Assembly: GCA_013347225.1 (NCBI GenBank)
Contig: CP054595.1
Coordinates: 1,736,001 to 1,800,000, forward strand
DNA: 64,000 nt
Origin: Candidatus Accumulibacter similis
GTDB taxonomy: Bacteria > Pseudomonadota > Gammaproteobacteria > Burkholderiales > Rhodocyclaceae
Direction: 5' to 3'
This document shows positions 52,870 through 62,246 of this stretch, piece by piece. The notes below the pieces were generated by a model, which worked only from the letters and a program-made list of their open reading frames with translations, did not search any database and was not told the origin of the DNA. The translations under genes and the position numbers were made by a program. Position 1 is the stretch's first letter, and the number at the start of each line of letters is the position of its first letter.

Positions 52870-54513
52870 CTACGCCGCGGGCGGCTCCTCGCCACCGGCA
52901 ATGGAGCGGCAGCCGGCGGTTGCCGGCAGGGGTACCATCATCGCCTGCCCGGGGGTCGAGCAGCCGGCGTCGCAACAGCGTCCGGGTTGCCGGTTACGCG
53001 TGATCGGTCGTGATTCATCGTGCAGCACGCCGCGCTCGAGAAGCCGCTCGACCAGCTCGACCTTGCTCCCGAGCGGGTAGTTGCGCCAGATTTCCTGCTT
53101 CATCGCTGCCGGCGAGCCGCCACCGTGCAGGCTGATCACCGAGTACCAGCCGCCCTGGTAAGACGCCGTCAGGTCCTCGACGAAGCGGGCGACTTCGATC
53201 CGCTTGTCGTAGGGAACATCCGGACTGGCGCGCAGAACCTCGGCCAGCGTCGCCGCCGTCGCCGGGTTGTGGTCTTCGTCCGGCCCAGGGAGGGCGACGA
53301 TCAGCCCGCCGGAGACTTCGTGCGCCAGCCGGTGCATGTCGTAGATCTGGGTGGCGAGCAGGAGCTTGCCGATGTTGGCGAAGACTGGCTCGGGCATGAA
53401 GCTGCCGCTGTGCGGGTCGGGCGTGCCATATACGCTGGCCGCGACTCCGCAGGCAAAGAAGCCCTCGGTGATCTTGATCAGCTCGACCATCGGTTCGCGC
53501 AGGCTGGCCTTGCGGCCCGGGTCGAAGCCGTTCGCCTCGCACATCAGGGCGCCGGCGCCGATCAGCAGGTCACCAAAACCGGCACGCGCAGCGATGCAGC
53601 TATGCCGGTGGTGTGTGGCGTAATGGTAGGTCAGTGACGCCGAATGCTCCCACTCGCCGGCCAGGAACACCCTGTCCCAAGGGACGAAGACCCGGTCGAA
53701 GACGAGCACGGCGGTCGATTGGCCGTAGCGGCGCGAAAACAGTGCGGCCCCGTGTTCGAGCTTCTCGCCGGGTCGTCCTGCCGGGCGGGCGACCATCGTC
53801 AGTCCTGGTGCATCGACGGGCAGCGCGCAGCAGACGGCAAAATCGGCGTCGGCCGGACCCATGTTGCGGCTCGGCATGACGAGTATCTCGTGCATGTACG
53901 GCGCGCCGGTGACGATGGCCTTGGTGCCGGCAATGACGATTCCGTTAGCGAGGCGCTCGACGATGTGCACGTGGCTGTTGCGGTTCACCTGCTGGTGCGG
54001 GCGCTGCGAGCGGTCGCCCTTGGCGTCGGTCATGGCGATTCCGAGCGCCAGGTCGCTGTCCTGGACGTGTTCGAGGTAAGCGGCGAAGCGCGCCCGCCGC
54101 TCGTTGCTGCCGATTTCGGCGTCGACACGTGCGCAGAGCTGGTTGATCGCATTCAGCGCGTCGTGCGCCAGGTAGCGTTGCGCGCAGCCGGTTTCCTGGC
54201 ACAGCAGACGCACCGCCTCGAGTTTGTTCAGCAGATCAGCGGCCGATTCATCGATGTGCAGCATGCGATTGACCGTCTGCCCGCGGCTCGTCTGCAGCGC
54301 GGTCATCAACGGCGCCTTCCGCGGATCGCGGGCAAAGTCGTAGGTGACCGCCAGGGCGTTGATTCCCGGTTGCAGCTCGCGACTGTCGGCGACCGACTCG
54401 AGCAGACGGCCGTCGAGATGGACCGTCGGCCGGTAGCGCCGCAGGGACTCGCGGTAGTCGTTGCCGCTCATCAGCCCATGGCTCGGCGGTGTGGCAGATT
54501 GGCTTGCGTTCAT
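52870..54513 (-). CDS. HpaB/AbfD-family flavoprotein (4-hydroxyphenylacetate 3-hydroxylase family)
   Basis: A 547-residue protein with the HpaB fold: SGNDYRESLRRYRPTVHLDGR at the start, ARDPRKAPLM, IAMTDAKGDRSQRPHQQVNR and DPHSGSFMPEPVFANIGKLL. Related AbfD (4-hydroxybutyryl-CoA dehydratase) binds a 4Fe-4S cluster by three Cys and one His; aligned by eye, GCAQRY has Tyr for the second Cys and HRHSCIAAR has Ala for the third, so the cluster is likely absent. It might be a monooxygenase or an unknown branch. The C-terminal tail has a cysteine group (GRCCDAGCS). Confidence 0.8.
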   Translation of the reverse strand: MNASQSATPPSHGLMSGNDYRESLRRYRPTVHLDGRLLESVADSRELQPGINALAVTYDFARDPRKAPLMTALQTSRGQTVNRMLHIDESAADLLNKLEAVRLLCQETGCAQRYLAHDALNAINQLCARVDAEIGSNERRARFAAYLEHVQDSDLALGIAMTDAKGDRSQRPHQQVNRNSHVHIVERLANGIVIAGTKAIVTGAPYMHEILVMPSRNMGPADADFAVCCALPVDAPGLTMVARPAGRPGEKLEHGAALFSRRYGQSTAVLVFDRVFVPWDRVFLAGEWEHSASLTYHYATHHRHSCIAARAGFGDLLIGAGALMCEANGFDPGRKASLREPMVELIKITEGFFACGVAASVYGTPDPHSGSFMPEPVFANIGKLLLATQIYDMHRLAHEVSGGLIVALPGPDEDHNPATAATLAEVLRASPDVPYDKRIEVARFVEDLTASYQGGWYSVISLHGGGSPAAMKQEIWRNYPLGSKVELVERLLERGVLHDESRPITRNRQPGRCCDAGCSTPGQAMMVPLPATAGCRSIAGGEEPPAA

Positions 54514-54573
54514 TCGTCCTCCTGCCGGCCGCGCATCCCGGCTGGGCCGTCACAGTCGCGACGTCGGCTGCGC

Positions 54574-56415
54574 CTAGCCCTCGCGTGCCGCACGCCGGCG
54601 GTCGTTGTCGGTGAGCAGGCGCTTGCGGATGCGGATGCTCTTCGGCGTGATCTCGACCAGTTCGTCGTCGTCGATGAATTCGACCGCCGATTCCAGCGTC
54701 AGTGCGACGGCGGGCACGAGCCGGACCGCTTCGTCGGTTCCCGAGGCGCGGATGTTGGTCAGCTGCTTGCCCTTGATCGGGTTCACCACCAGATCGTTCT
54801 CGCGGCTGTGGATGCCGATGATCATGCCCTCGTAGAGCTTGTCGCCGGGAACGGCGAACATCCGGCCGCGATCCTGCAGCTTCCACAGGGCGTAGGCGAC
54901 CGCTTCGCCCTTTTCGGCGGAGATCAGGACGCCGTTGCGTCGTCCCGCGATGTCACCCTTGACCGGTGCGTACTCGTCGAAGACATGGCTGATCAGTCCG
55001 GTGCCGCGGGTGATGTTCATGAATTCACCCTGGAATCCGATCAGGCCGCGGGCGGGAATCCGGTATTCGAGGCGGACTCGGCCACGACCGTCGGCCGACA
55101 TGTCCTGCAGGTCGCCACGGCGGTAGCCGAGCGCTTCCATCACCGCTCCCTGATGCGACTCGTCGACGTCGAGCGTCAGCATTTCGTAGGGTTCGCAGAC
55201 TTCGCCCTCGATCTCCTTGAGAATCACTCGCGGGCGCCCGACCGCGAGCTCATAGCCCTCGCGGCGCATGGTTTCGAGGAGGATCGTCAGGTGCAGCTCG
55301 CCGCGGCCCGAGACGAGGAAGCTGTCGGTGTCGGTGGTCTCCTCTACCCGCAGCGCCATGTTGGTCAACAGCTCCTTGCGCAGCCGCTCGCCGATCTGCC
55401 GGCTGGTGACGTACTTGCCCTCGCTGCCGGCCAGTGGCGAGTTGTTGACCATGAAGGTCATGTTCAGGGTCGGTTCGTCGATCTTCAGCATCGGCAGCGC
55501 CTCGGGTCTCTCGCTGTCGGTGATCGTGCAGCCGATCGACAGATCCTCGATGCCGGTGACGAGAACGATGTCCCCCGCCACCGCTTCCTCCATCGGTACC
55601 CGTTCCATGCCGCGGAAGCCGAAGACCTGACCGACCCTGGCGTTCTTCGGTGCGCCGTGCTCGAAGCGGCCCGCCGCGTCTGCCTGGCCGTACATCACCG
55701 TCACCTGCTGCGCCGGCTTCAGACGGCCCCGCTGCAGGCGGCCGATGCCGATGCGGCCGATGTAGCTCGAGTAGTCAAGCGCCGAAATCTGCAGCTGCAA
55801 TGCGCCGTCGATCCCAGCCGCCGCCGGTGGCGGCACATGATGGAGGATGGCATCGAACAGCGGTCGCATGTCCGGCGACGGCTTCGCGAGGTCGAGCGTG
55901 GCATGACCGTTGATCGCCGAAGCATAGATCACTGGAAAATCCAGCTGCTCGTCGTTGGCGCCCAGTTTGTCGAAGAGGTCGAAGGTATGGTCCACGACCC
56001 AGTCCGGGCGGGCGCCGTCGCGGTCGATCTTGTTCACGACGACGATCGGCTTCAGGCCGAGGGCGAGCGCCTTCTTGGTCACGAATCGCGTCTGCGGCAT
56101 TGGTCCTTCGACCGCATCGACCAGCAGCAGGACGCCATCGACCATCGACAGCACCCGCTCGACCTCGCCGCCGAAGTCGGCGTGGCCCGGGGTGTCGACG
56201 ATGTTGATGTGGATTCCCGCATAGTCGACGGCCAGGTTCTTGGCCAGGATGGTGATGCCGCGCTCCTTCTCCAGCTCGTTCGAGTCCATCATGCGCTCGG
56301 TGATGTGCTGGTGGGCGGCGAAGCTGCCGGCTTGCACCAGGAGCTTGTCCACAAGAGTGGTCTTGCCATGGTCGACGTGGGCGATGATGGCGATGTTGCG
56401 AACGGCGCGGGACAT
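54574..56415 (-). CDS. typA: Ribosome-associated GTPase TypA/BipA
   Basis: A 613-residue translation GTPase. G1 AHVDHGKTT, the switch I region with [10 protein letters not shown]3 [14 protein letters not shown] and G4 [10 protein letters not shown] are clear, then EF-G-like domains III and V and the BipA C-terminal domain ([19 protein letters not shown]). BipA aids 50S assembly and stress translation. ATG 56415 gives [18 protein letters not shown]. The flanking genes have no clear link. Confidence 0.96.
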   Translation of the reverse strand: MSRAVRNIAIIAHVDHGKTTLVDKLLVQAGSFAAHQHITERMMDSNELEKERGITILAKNLAVDYAGIHINIVDTPGHADFGGEVERVLSMVDGVLLLVDAVEGPMPQTRFVTKKALALGLKPIVVVNKIDRDGARPDWVVDHTFDLFDKLGANDEQLDFPVIYASAINGHATLDLAKPSPDMRPLFDAILHHVPPPAAAGIDGALQLQISALDYSSYIGRIGIGRLQRGRLKPAQQVTVMYGQADAAGRFEHGAPKNARVGQVFGFRGMERVPMEEAVAGDIVLVTGIEDLSIGCTITDSERPEALPMLKIDEPTLNMTFMVNNSPLAGSEGKYVTSRQIGERLRKELLTNMALRVEETTDTDSFLVSGRGELHLTILLETMRREGYELAVGRPRVILKEIEGEVCEPYEMLTLDVDESHQGAVMEALGYRRGDLQDMSADGRGRVRLEYRIPARGLIGFQGEFMNITRGTGLISHVFDEYAPVKGDIAGRRNGVLISAEKGEAVAYALWKLQDRGRMFAVPGDKLYEGMIIGIHSRENDLVVNPIKGKQLTNIRASGTDEAVRLVPAVALTLESAVEFIDDDELVEITPKSIRIRKRLLTDNDRRRAAREG

Positions 56416-56500
56416 GTGGGCTGCGGCCTCTGGAGAAGGGGCGACATTCTAGCACGGCCACCCGCGGCTGCCGGTTTGGCAAAAAAAGCCGTGATGCGGG

Positions 56501-56899
56501 CTAGCGTTGGGTTGTGCCAGGCTGGTTGCGCATGAAATCGGCGGTGCTGAAGAATGCGGCCAGCAGCCTTTCGCGCAGCGGCTGCTCGATGCCGGTCGAC
56601 TCCATCGCCAGCAGCATGCAGGCGACCCATTGGTCACGCTCCTCCTCGCCGATGGCAAAGGGCATGTGCCGGCGGCGGAGCATCGGCTGGCCGATGTGCT
56701 TGACGTAGAGGTCGGGACCACCGAGCCAGCCGGAGAGGAACATGAACAGCTTGTCCCGCGATGACTGCAGGTTCGCCGGGTGCAGCGCGCGAATGGTGGC
56801 GAACTGTGGCACCTGCTCCATCAGTTCGTAGAAGCGGTCGCACAGCCTAGTGACGGTCGTCTCGCCACCAAGCAGGATGTAGAGGCTCTGTTCCTGCAT
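56501..56899 (-). CDS. Group II truncated haemoglobin
   Basis: A 132-residue 2/2 globin. The N-terminus LYILLGGETTVTRLCDRFYELM, the proximal His in RRRHMPFAIGEEERDQW and the preceding LGGPDLYVKHIGQPML are typical of YjbI-type group II proteins. It binds O2 or NO. It lies 85 bases upstream of typA in transcription order, on the same strand. Confidence 0.93.
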   Translation of the reverse strand: MQEQSLYILLGGETTVTRLCDRFYELMEQVPQFATIRALHPANLQSSRDKLFMFLSGWLGGPDLYVKHIGQPMLRRRHMPFAIGEEERDQWVACMLLAMESTGIEQPLRERLLAAFFSTADFMRNQPGTTQR

Positions 56900-57279
56900 T
56901 GCAGTTGTTCGTTGTTTGCCGACGAGAGCGGATTGTACCCCCGACGACTGCTCTTGCCGCGGCGCAGCAACGGAATTGACAGGCGGCCGGCAATCGCTAG
57001 AATCCAGCCCTCGCCACGCGCCTGCTGTCGTTGGCCGGCGAGTGGCGGGCGCCGCTGTTCGTCAGCTCCGGCAGCCGCAACCAGGCGGCCGCCGCCGGCA
57101 ACGATGACCGCGGCGACATTCCGGACGTCGGGGCGGCGAGTGCGGCCGGCGTGGCGAGCGCCTCGTGTCGGCGACCGACAGCGCGATCCTGGCGGCCGCG
57201 GCAGGAATTGCCAGATCGCCGTCGGTGGCGCACACTGCAGTTTTCCCGCATCGGCCGATGTATTTTTTGGGGGTGTCAC
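56900..57279. other. Intergenic region with a strong promoter and long leader
   Basis: This gap lies between the divergent trHb and small regulator genes. It has a sigma-70 promoter on the plus strand (56976-57003) and no recognised gene. A transcript from it would have a 270-base leader before the ATG at 57280; no riboswitch fold is obvious to me. Confidence 0.5.
56976..57003 (+). promoter_or_regulatory. Near-consensus sigma-70 promoter
   Basis: TTGACA (56976-56981), 16-base spacer, TAGAAT (56998-57003). The -35 is perfect and the -10 differs at one base. Transcription would run towards the gene at 57280. Confidence 0.65.
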
Positions 57280-57555
57280 ATGACCGAAACGATTGTTGCT
57301 TACCTGCGAGCCAATGCCGAGCAGCTCGATGTCGATATGGCGGAGGCACTGCATATCCCGCTCGCCGAACTGCGCGACCAGATCGCCCAGCTGGCGGCTT
57401 CGGGAGACGTGATCTGCTGTCGGGTCACCCGCTTCATCGAGGGCCGCAAGATCGAAGGGATCAGTTGTCGCCTGTCGTGCGATCCGCCGACTCCGGCACG
57501 CGGACGCAAGCCGGGCGTCAAGAAGGACGATGATGTCGACGCCGGCACCTTCTGA
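57280..57555 (+). CDS. Small winged-helix-like protein of unknown function
   Basis: A 91-residue protein. The first 65 residues look like a helix-turn-helix/winged-helix fold (IVAYLRANAEQLDVDMAEAL, IPLAELRDQIAQLAASGDVI then a wing-like VTRFIEGRKIEG), and the tail is basic (ARGRKPGVKKDD). It may bind nucleic acid. No family name can be given with confidence. GGGGG at 57268 onward and the position of ATG 57280 support the start. Confidence 0.7.
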   Translation: MTETIVAYLRANAEQLDVDMAEALHIPLAELRDQIAQLAASGDVICCRVTRFIEGRKIEGISCRLSCDPPTPARGRKPGVKKDDDVDAGTF

Positions 57556-57578
57556 AGGTTGGGCATGGTGGCTGCGGG

Positions 57579-59029
57579 TCAGCGCAGCAGATGCAGGGCG
57601 AAGTGACGCTTGATGAATTCCTGGAAGTTCTCGACACCCTTGAGTGCCAGTTGCAGTCGACCCAGCTCCATCGTGTTGAGCCGTTCGAGGGCGATGTAGT
57701 TGTCTGGCTGGCGTCCCTCGCGCACTGCCTCGACCTGTGCGCGCAGGCGCATCAGCACCAGGAAATCAAAGCTCTCGGAGATGGTCGCTGCCATCTTGCG
57801 GTTGATCACCTTGTCCCGGACCAGCGATTCGAGCCGCTGGTGCGTGCTGCCTTCGAGCTTTCCGGCCTGGATCGCCAGCGCCTTGACCCCTTCGGAGATG
57901 GCGAATATACCGGCTTTCTTGATTTCGAGCATGCCTGAATGCTCGCCGCCGCTTTCCGCCTTGATGCGGCCGAACCAGCCGATCGGCGGCGCGAAACGCA
58001 GGGTGTTCTCGACCATGCGCATGAGGAACAGCTTGTCGCGCCGGACGTGCGTATAGAGCTGGTCCTTCAGTTCCTGCTCGAACGAAGGGTCACCGAAGAT
58101 GGTGCGGATGTCGACGAAGGTGCCGCAGCTCAGGACATGTTTCGGCGTTGGCGTCTGCAGCCAGCGGGCGAGCTGGTCGCGCCACTTGCCGAGGGGCTGC
58201 GCCGCCACTCCTTGTTGCTGGCCATGATGCCGCCGGGGCAGGGCGGGATGCCGATGGCGGTCAGCGAGTCGATCAGTTGCTGCGCAAAGTCCTCGATGCG
58301 GCCGATCTCGGCGGCGCCGAGTTCGTCTCCGTAGACGATCGCGTTGTCCTGGTCGGTGAGCAGCGTCTGTTCGCCGCGGCCTTCGCTGCCGAGGACGACG
58401 AGGGCGAAGCGCGCCGGCAGGTCGGCGAAGCGGTCCTGGCGCAGCAGGGCGATCAGGCGCAGCAGCACCTGGTCGTTGAGATGCGCGATCATGCGCACCA
58501 GGTCGCGCACGCTGCGTGTTCCCGCTCCGCCATCGCTGATGTGCAGCACCAGCCCCTGGATGCGCTCGAAGACGGTCCTGAGCTCCTCGAGGCTGCTCGC
58601 CCGCTCGATGTCGAGGACGAGCTGGTGCGGTGTGTTTGACTGCAGCCGGATGATGTCGCTGTCGGTGATGATTCCCGACAGCTTGCCCTTGCCATCGACC
58701 ACCGCCAGGCGGTGGATGCGCTGGCGCGACATGCGGTAGAGTGCCTCGTAGAGCAGGGCGCTTTCGCGGATGACCGACAGCGGGCTGTTCATGATCGTCC
58801 GCACGTCGAGCGTAGACGGGTCGACGCCGGCGGCGACGACCTTGTTGCGCAGATCGCGGTCGGTCATGATGCCCTGCGGCAGCTGGTTCTCGAGGACGAT
58901 CACGCTGGAGATGTTCTTCTCGCGCATGATTCCGGCGACATCGACGAGCCGGTCGTCGGGCGCGCAGGTGACGACCTCGCGCTGGCAAAAGTCCTTCACC
59001 GGGCGAAAGAAATGGCCTTCCTCAGACAT
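57579..59029 (-). pseudogene. CBS-pair and DUF294 nucleotidyltransferase-like protein, frameshifted
   Basis: The first frame (from ATG 59029) has two CBS domains (EKNISSVIVLENQLPQGIMT; RIHRLAVVDGKGKLSGIITD) and a DUF294 nucleotidyltransferase-like domain with LGSEGRGEQTLLTDQDNA. After GGIMASNKEWR, near 58199-58205, the reading moves to another frame: QPLGKWRDQLARWLQTPTPK continues the DUF294 C-terminal domain to 57579. An extra CG (CGGCGCAG for CGGCAG) explains the shift. It may be a real mutation or an assembly error. Such proteins regulate PolC-like exonucleases or signalling. Confidence 0.85.
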
Positions 59030-59217
59030 CGGGCAGAGTCCTCCCTGTTGTGCGATTGTTGTTTGCCCGCGATGCCGTTCCGGATGAGCCGCACGGGCTG
59101 GGTGCGGCGCCTGCCCGCGGGCCGGATTCTATCATCCGCGGACCGCGGTCGAAGCGATGGTTGCCGGCAGACCGGAACCTGTGCCTGCACCGACCGCGCG
59201 CCAGGCTGCCGGCGTCC

Positions 59218-59658
59218 TCACCGATCCGCCGGCGCACTCTCGTCGTTCGCTAGCTGGCATCCGACGTCCGGTTTGTTTGGCGCTGCTTCCCTGTTTTTCG
59301 CCCGGTCTGCCGCTTCGTCATCGCCTGCCGCTGCGTCATCGCCTGCCGCGCGCATCTCGCGGCGCACCTGCCGGTGCAACGCCGCCTTCGCGAGCAAATG
59401 GGCGGTGATCGGCGCGGTGATGAAGAGGAACAGGAGAATCGCCAGTTCATGCAGGCTGACCGGCGTCGACTCGCTGCCGGAGAAGAAGATCGCCGAGGCG
59501 AGCAGGATCGCTCCGACGCCGATGGTGGTCGCCTTGGTCGGTCCGTGCAGCCGGGTCAGGAAATCGGGCAGGCGTGCGAGTCCGAACGAGCCGAGAAAGA
59601 CGAAGAGGGCGCCGAGCACGATCAGCGCCGCGACGACCATTTCGCTGAGCGGGCTCAT
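59218..59658 (-). CDS. mrpG: Mrp/Mnh cation-proton antiporter subunit G
   Basis: A 146-residue protein with three TM helices (VVAALIVLGALFVFLGSFGLARLPDFLTRLHGPTKATTIGVG, then AILLFLFITAPITAHLLA). The LPDFLTRLHGPTKATT motif is diagnostic of MrpG. The C-terminal 45 residues are polar, with an 18-base internal repeat coding for AAGDDA-type units. It is the last gene of the mrp operon; its start overlaps mrpF by 4 bases. Confidence 0.92.
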   Translation of the reverse strand: MSPLSEMVVAALIVLGALFVFLGSFGLARLPDFLTRLHGPTKATTIGVGAILLASAIFFSGSESTPVSLHELAILLFLFITAPITAHLLAKAALHRQVRREMRAAGDDAAAGDDEAADRAKNREAAPNKPDVGCQLANDESAPADR

Positions 59659-59924
59659 TCGATGATGTCGCCGCGCAACAGGAACTTGCACAGCGCAACG
59701 GTGCCGACGAAACCGAGCAGTGCCAGCAGCAGCGCGGCCTCGAAGTAGGCGGTGCTGGCGCTGCGGATGCCGAACAGCAGCAGCAGGGCGATGGCGCTGA
59801 TGCCGAGCGTGTCGAGCGCCAGGATGCGGTCGCAGAGGTCAGGTCCGCGCAGCAGGCGGTAGAGGTTCAGCGCCTGCGCCGCTGCGATGAGCACGAAGGC
59901 GATTTCGAGGGCCGCGTTCAGCAT
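59655..59924 (-). CDS. mrpF: Mrp/Mnh antiporter subunit F
   Basis: An 89-residue three-helix protein. LYRLLRGPDLCDRILALDTLGISAIALL is the family core. It is part of the hetero-oligomeric Na+ or K+/H+ antiporter and overlaps both neighbours by a few bases. Confidence 0.93.
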   Translation of the reverse strand: MLNAALEIAFVLIAAAQALNLYRLLRGPDLCDRILALDTLGISAIALLLLFGIRSASTAYFEAALLLALLGFVGTVALCKFLLRGDIIE

Positions 59925-60412
59925 GCGAAGATCTCCCGGAGTGGCCGCTCGTAGCGCTCCCTGATCTCGTCGATCAGCGCCTGCGGATCGGCTGCATCGA
60001 GGGCATGGACGAGCAGGATCCAGTTGCTCCGGTCGATGTCGATGGCGACCGTACCCGGGGTCAGCGAGACGACGCTGGCCAGCAGCGTCGCGACGAAGGG
60101 GTCACGCAGCTCGAGCGGCACTTCGACGAGGGCCGGCGACAGGCGGTGCAGCGGGCCGATGACCTGGCGTGCCACACGCCAGTTGGCGGTGACGATGTCG
60201 CAGGCAAAGACGGCGAGGAAACGCAGGGCCGGCAGCGGTCGGACGAGCCGCGGTGGCTGCGGCCAGAACGGCGCCGTCAGCCGCGGCACGACGAGCGCCA
60301 ACACGCCGCCGAGGACGAGCAGGGCGAGCGACGCCGCGTTGGTGATCAGCACCCAGACGAGAAAGACGGCGAGCGAGAGCAGCGGTCGCGGCAGCAGCCG
60401 GTGCTTCATCAT
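59918..60412 (-). CDS. mrpE: Mrp/Mnh antiporter subunit E
   Basis: A 164-residue protein with two N-terminal TM helices (LLSLAVFLVWVLITNAASLALLVLGGVLAL) and a soluble domain with DPFVATLLASVVSLTPGTVAIDIDRSNWILLVHALD, the conserved MrpE block. Its ATG overlaps the mrpD stop (ATGA). Needed for antiporter assembly. Confidence 0.93.
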   Translation of the reverse strand: MMKHRLLPRPLLSLAVFLVWVLITNAASLALLVLGGVLALVVPRLTAPFWPQPPRLVRPLPALRFLAVFACDIVTANWRVARQVIGPLHRLSPALVEVPLELRDPFVATLLASVVSLTPGTVAIDIDRSNWILLVHALDAADPQALIDEIRERYERPLREIFAC

Positions 60413-61923
60413 CGCGCTCCGTGGCCGGTCGCAGCTGCCCTCGCTCCGAGGACGCCAGCGACGTAGGCGCCCGGCGTCTGCAGCTGGCTGGCGGTGCGTT
60501 GCGCGTAGTCGCTCAGCGGGCCGGCAAGGATCGCCAGCAATGGTGCCGCAGCGACCAGCAGCAGGGTGGCGGTTGCCCGCTGCCAGTTGACCGCCGCTGT
60601 CGGTTGCGGTGGACGTTCGAGTGGCCGTTTCCAGAGCAGGATGCAGCCCTGGCGGGCGAGCGCCGCCATCACCAGGAAACCGGCGCCGAGGAGAACGATC
60701 CAGGTGACGGCGCCTGCCGCGGTCTGGCGCAGCGCGCTCAGCAGCATCAGCTTGCCGACGAAGCCGGCGAACGGGGGCAACCCGGCACTGCTAGCGGCGA
60801 CGACGAGAAAAGCCAGTTTCACCCAGGTGGCGGTCGGTGGGCCGGCGCGGAAATCGTCGCCGCAGTCGCCGCGCTGCACGGCGACGATTCCGGCGATGAG
60901 GAAGAAGGCGGCGCCGGTCAGCGTCGATTGCAGCAGATAATAGATCGCCGCCGCGACGGCCCGCTCGTCGGTGGCGGCCGGCACCAGCAGCAGGCTGCCG
61001 GCCGAGAGCAGCACCAGCCAGGCGGCCATTGCCCGCAGGCGGTCGGCAGTGAGCGCGCCGAGCGCAGCGAAGACGATGGTCGCCAGCGCCAGGGTCGTCA
61101 GCCAGCCGGCGAGGAGATCGGGCATGGCCGGCGCCAGCGCCACCGCCTGCACGCGCAGGATGGCGACGATGCCGACCTTCGTCATGATCGCAAACAGCGC
61201 TGCAACCGGCGCCCCGGCCGCGCCATAGGTCGGCGGCAGCCAGAAGGACAGCGGCAGCAGGCCGGCCTTGAGGGCGAAGACGGCGAGCAGCAGGGCAAAG
61301 GCGAGGCGCGGGAGCGCAGCGTCGTGTCCGGTCTGCGTCAGGCGACTCGCCATGTCCGCCAGGTTGAGGGTGCCGAGCGTGCCGTAGAGCAGCCCGAGGG
61401 CAATCAGGAACAGCGCCGAGCCGATGAGGTTGAGGACGACGTAGCTGATGCCGGCGCGCGTCCGCGCCATGCCGCCGCCATGTGCCAGCAGTGTGTACGA
61501 GGCAAGCAGCATGACCTCGAAGAAGACGAAGAGGTTGAACAGATCGCCGGTCAGGAAGGCGCCGCAAAGACCGACGAGCTGCAACTGGAAGAGGGGGTGG
61601 AAGTGCTGCCCGCGCTCGTCGAAGCCGGCGCTGGCATAGAGCAGGGTCGCCAGGCCGAGGATGGCGCAGAGGAGGGTCATCATCGCCGCCAGGCGATCGA
61701 CGACGAGGACGATGCCATAGGGTGCCGGCCAGTCGCCAAGCGCGTAGACACGCAGCAGACCGTCGTCGCTGAGCGCGGTCAGCCAGGCGCTGGCGAACAG
61801 CAGGAGAACGCTGGCGCAGAGTCCGATGGCGCGCTGCCAGGCGAGGCGGTTCCATGCCATCTGCAGCAGGGCGGCGGCAAAGGGGATGAGGATCGGCAGG
61901 ATCGGCAGGTGGGCGCGCATCAT
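60409..61923 (-). CDS. mrpD: Mrp/Mnh antiporter subunit D (NuoM/N-like)
   Basis: A 504-residue protein with about 14 TM helices, homologous to complex I antiporter subunits. Conserved features include the LFNLFVFFEVMLLASYTLLAHG segment with the key Glu, and LKAGLLPLSFWLPPTYGAAGAPVAALFAIMTKVGI with the channel Lys. The ATG at 61923 overlaps mrpC. A second ATG follows at 61920. Confidence 0.95.
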   Translation of the reverse strand: MMRAHLPILPILIPFAAALLQMAWNRLAWQRAIGLCASVLLLFASAWLTALSDDGLLRVYALGDWPAPYGIVLVVDRLAAMMTLLCAILGLATLLYASAGFDERGQHFHPLFQLQLVGLCGAFLTGDLFNLFVFFEVMLLASYTLLAHGGGMARTRAGISYVVLNLIGSALFLIALGLLYGTLGTLNLADMASRLTQTGHDAALPRLAFALLLAVFALKAGLLPLSFWLPPTYGAAGAPVAALFAIMTKVGIVAILRVQAVALAPAMPDLLAGWLTTLALATIVFAALGALTADRLRAMAAWLVLLSAGSLLLVPAATDERAVAAAIYYLLQSTLTGAAFFLIAGIVAVQRGDCGDDFRAGPPTATWVKLAFLVVAASSAGLPPFAGFVGKLMLLSALRQTAAGAVTWIVLLGAGFLVMAALARQGCILLWKRPLERPPQPTAAVNWQRATATLLLVAAAPLLAILAGPLSDYAQRTASQLQTPGAYVAGVLGARAAATGHGAR

Positions 61924-62246
61924 GAGTTCCTGCCGGGGTCGACATGGTCGTCGCCCGATTCCGCCAGTGCGCGCAGGGCGAGCATCGCCAGGTAGCCCGT
62001 CATGCCGAAGCCGATGACGATCGCCGTCAGTACCAGTGCCTGCGGCAGCGGATCGGTATAGCTGGCGCCGGCACGGATCAGCGGTGGCGCGTCGAGCTGC
62101 AGGCGGCCGCTGGCGAACAGGAAGAGGTTCACGGCGTAGGAGAGGAGGGTGAGACCGAGCAGCACCGGAAAGGTCCGCGCGCGCAGGATCAGAAAGACGC
62201 CACAGGCGGTGAGGACCGCGATGGCGGTCGCCAGCAGCGCTTCCAT
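61920..62246 (-). CDS. mrpC: Mrp/Mnh antiporter subunit C (NuoK-like)
   Basis: A 108-residue three-helix protein related to NuoK. VFLILRARTFPVLLGLTLLSYAVNLFLFASG and DPLPQALVLTAIVIGFGMTGYLAML are family hallmarks. The start overlaps the mrpA-B stop (ATGA). Confidence 0.94.
   Translation of the reverse strand: MEALLATAIAVLTACGVFLILRARTFPVLLGLTLLSYAVNLFLFASGRLQLDAPPLIRAGASYTDPLPQALVLTAIVIGFGMTGYLAMLALRALAESGDDHVDPGRNS

Noticed and set aside
53644..56535. A 963-residue plus-strand open frame across the HpaB-like and typA genes
   Set aside because: It is antisense to two confidently identified genes and has no recognisable domain.
59310..59352. 18-bp direct repeat in mrpG
   Set aside because: It encodes two AAGDD-type units in the variable C-terminal tail and needs no other explanation.
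60421..61995. A 524-residue plus-strand open frame across mrpD
   Set aside because: It is extremely rich in Gln, Glu, Gly and Arg and is the shadow of a hydrophobic membrane protein.
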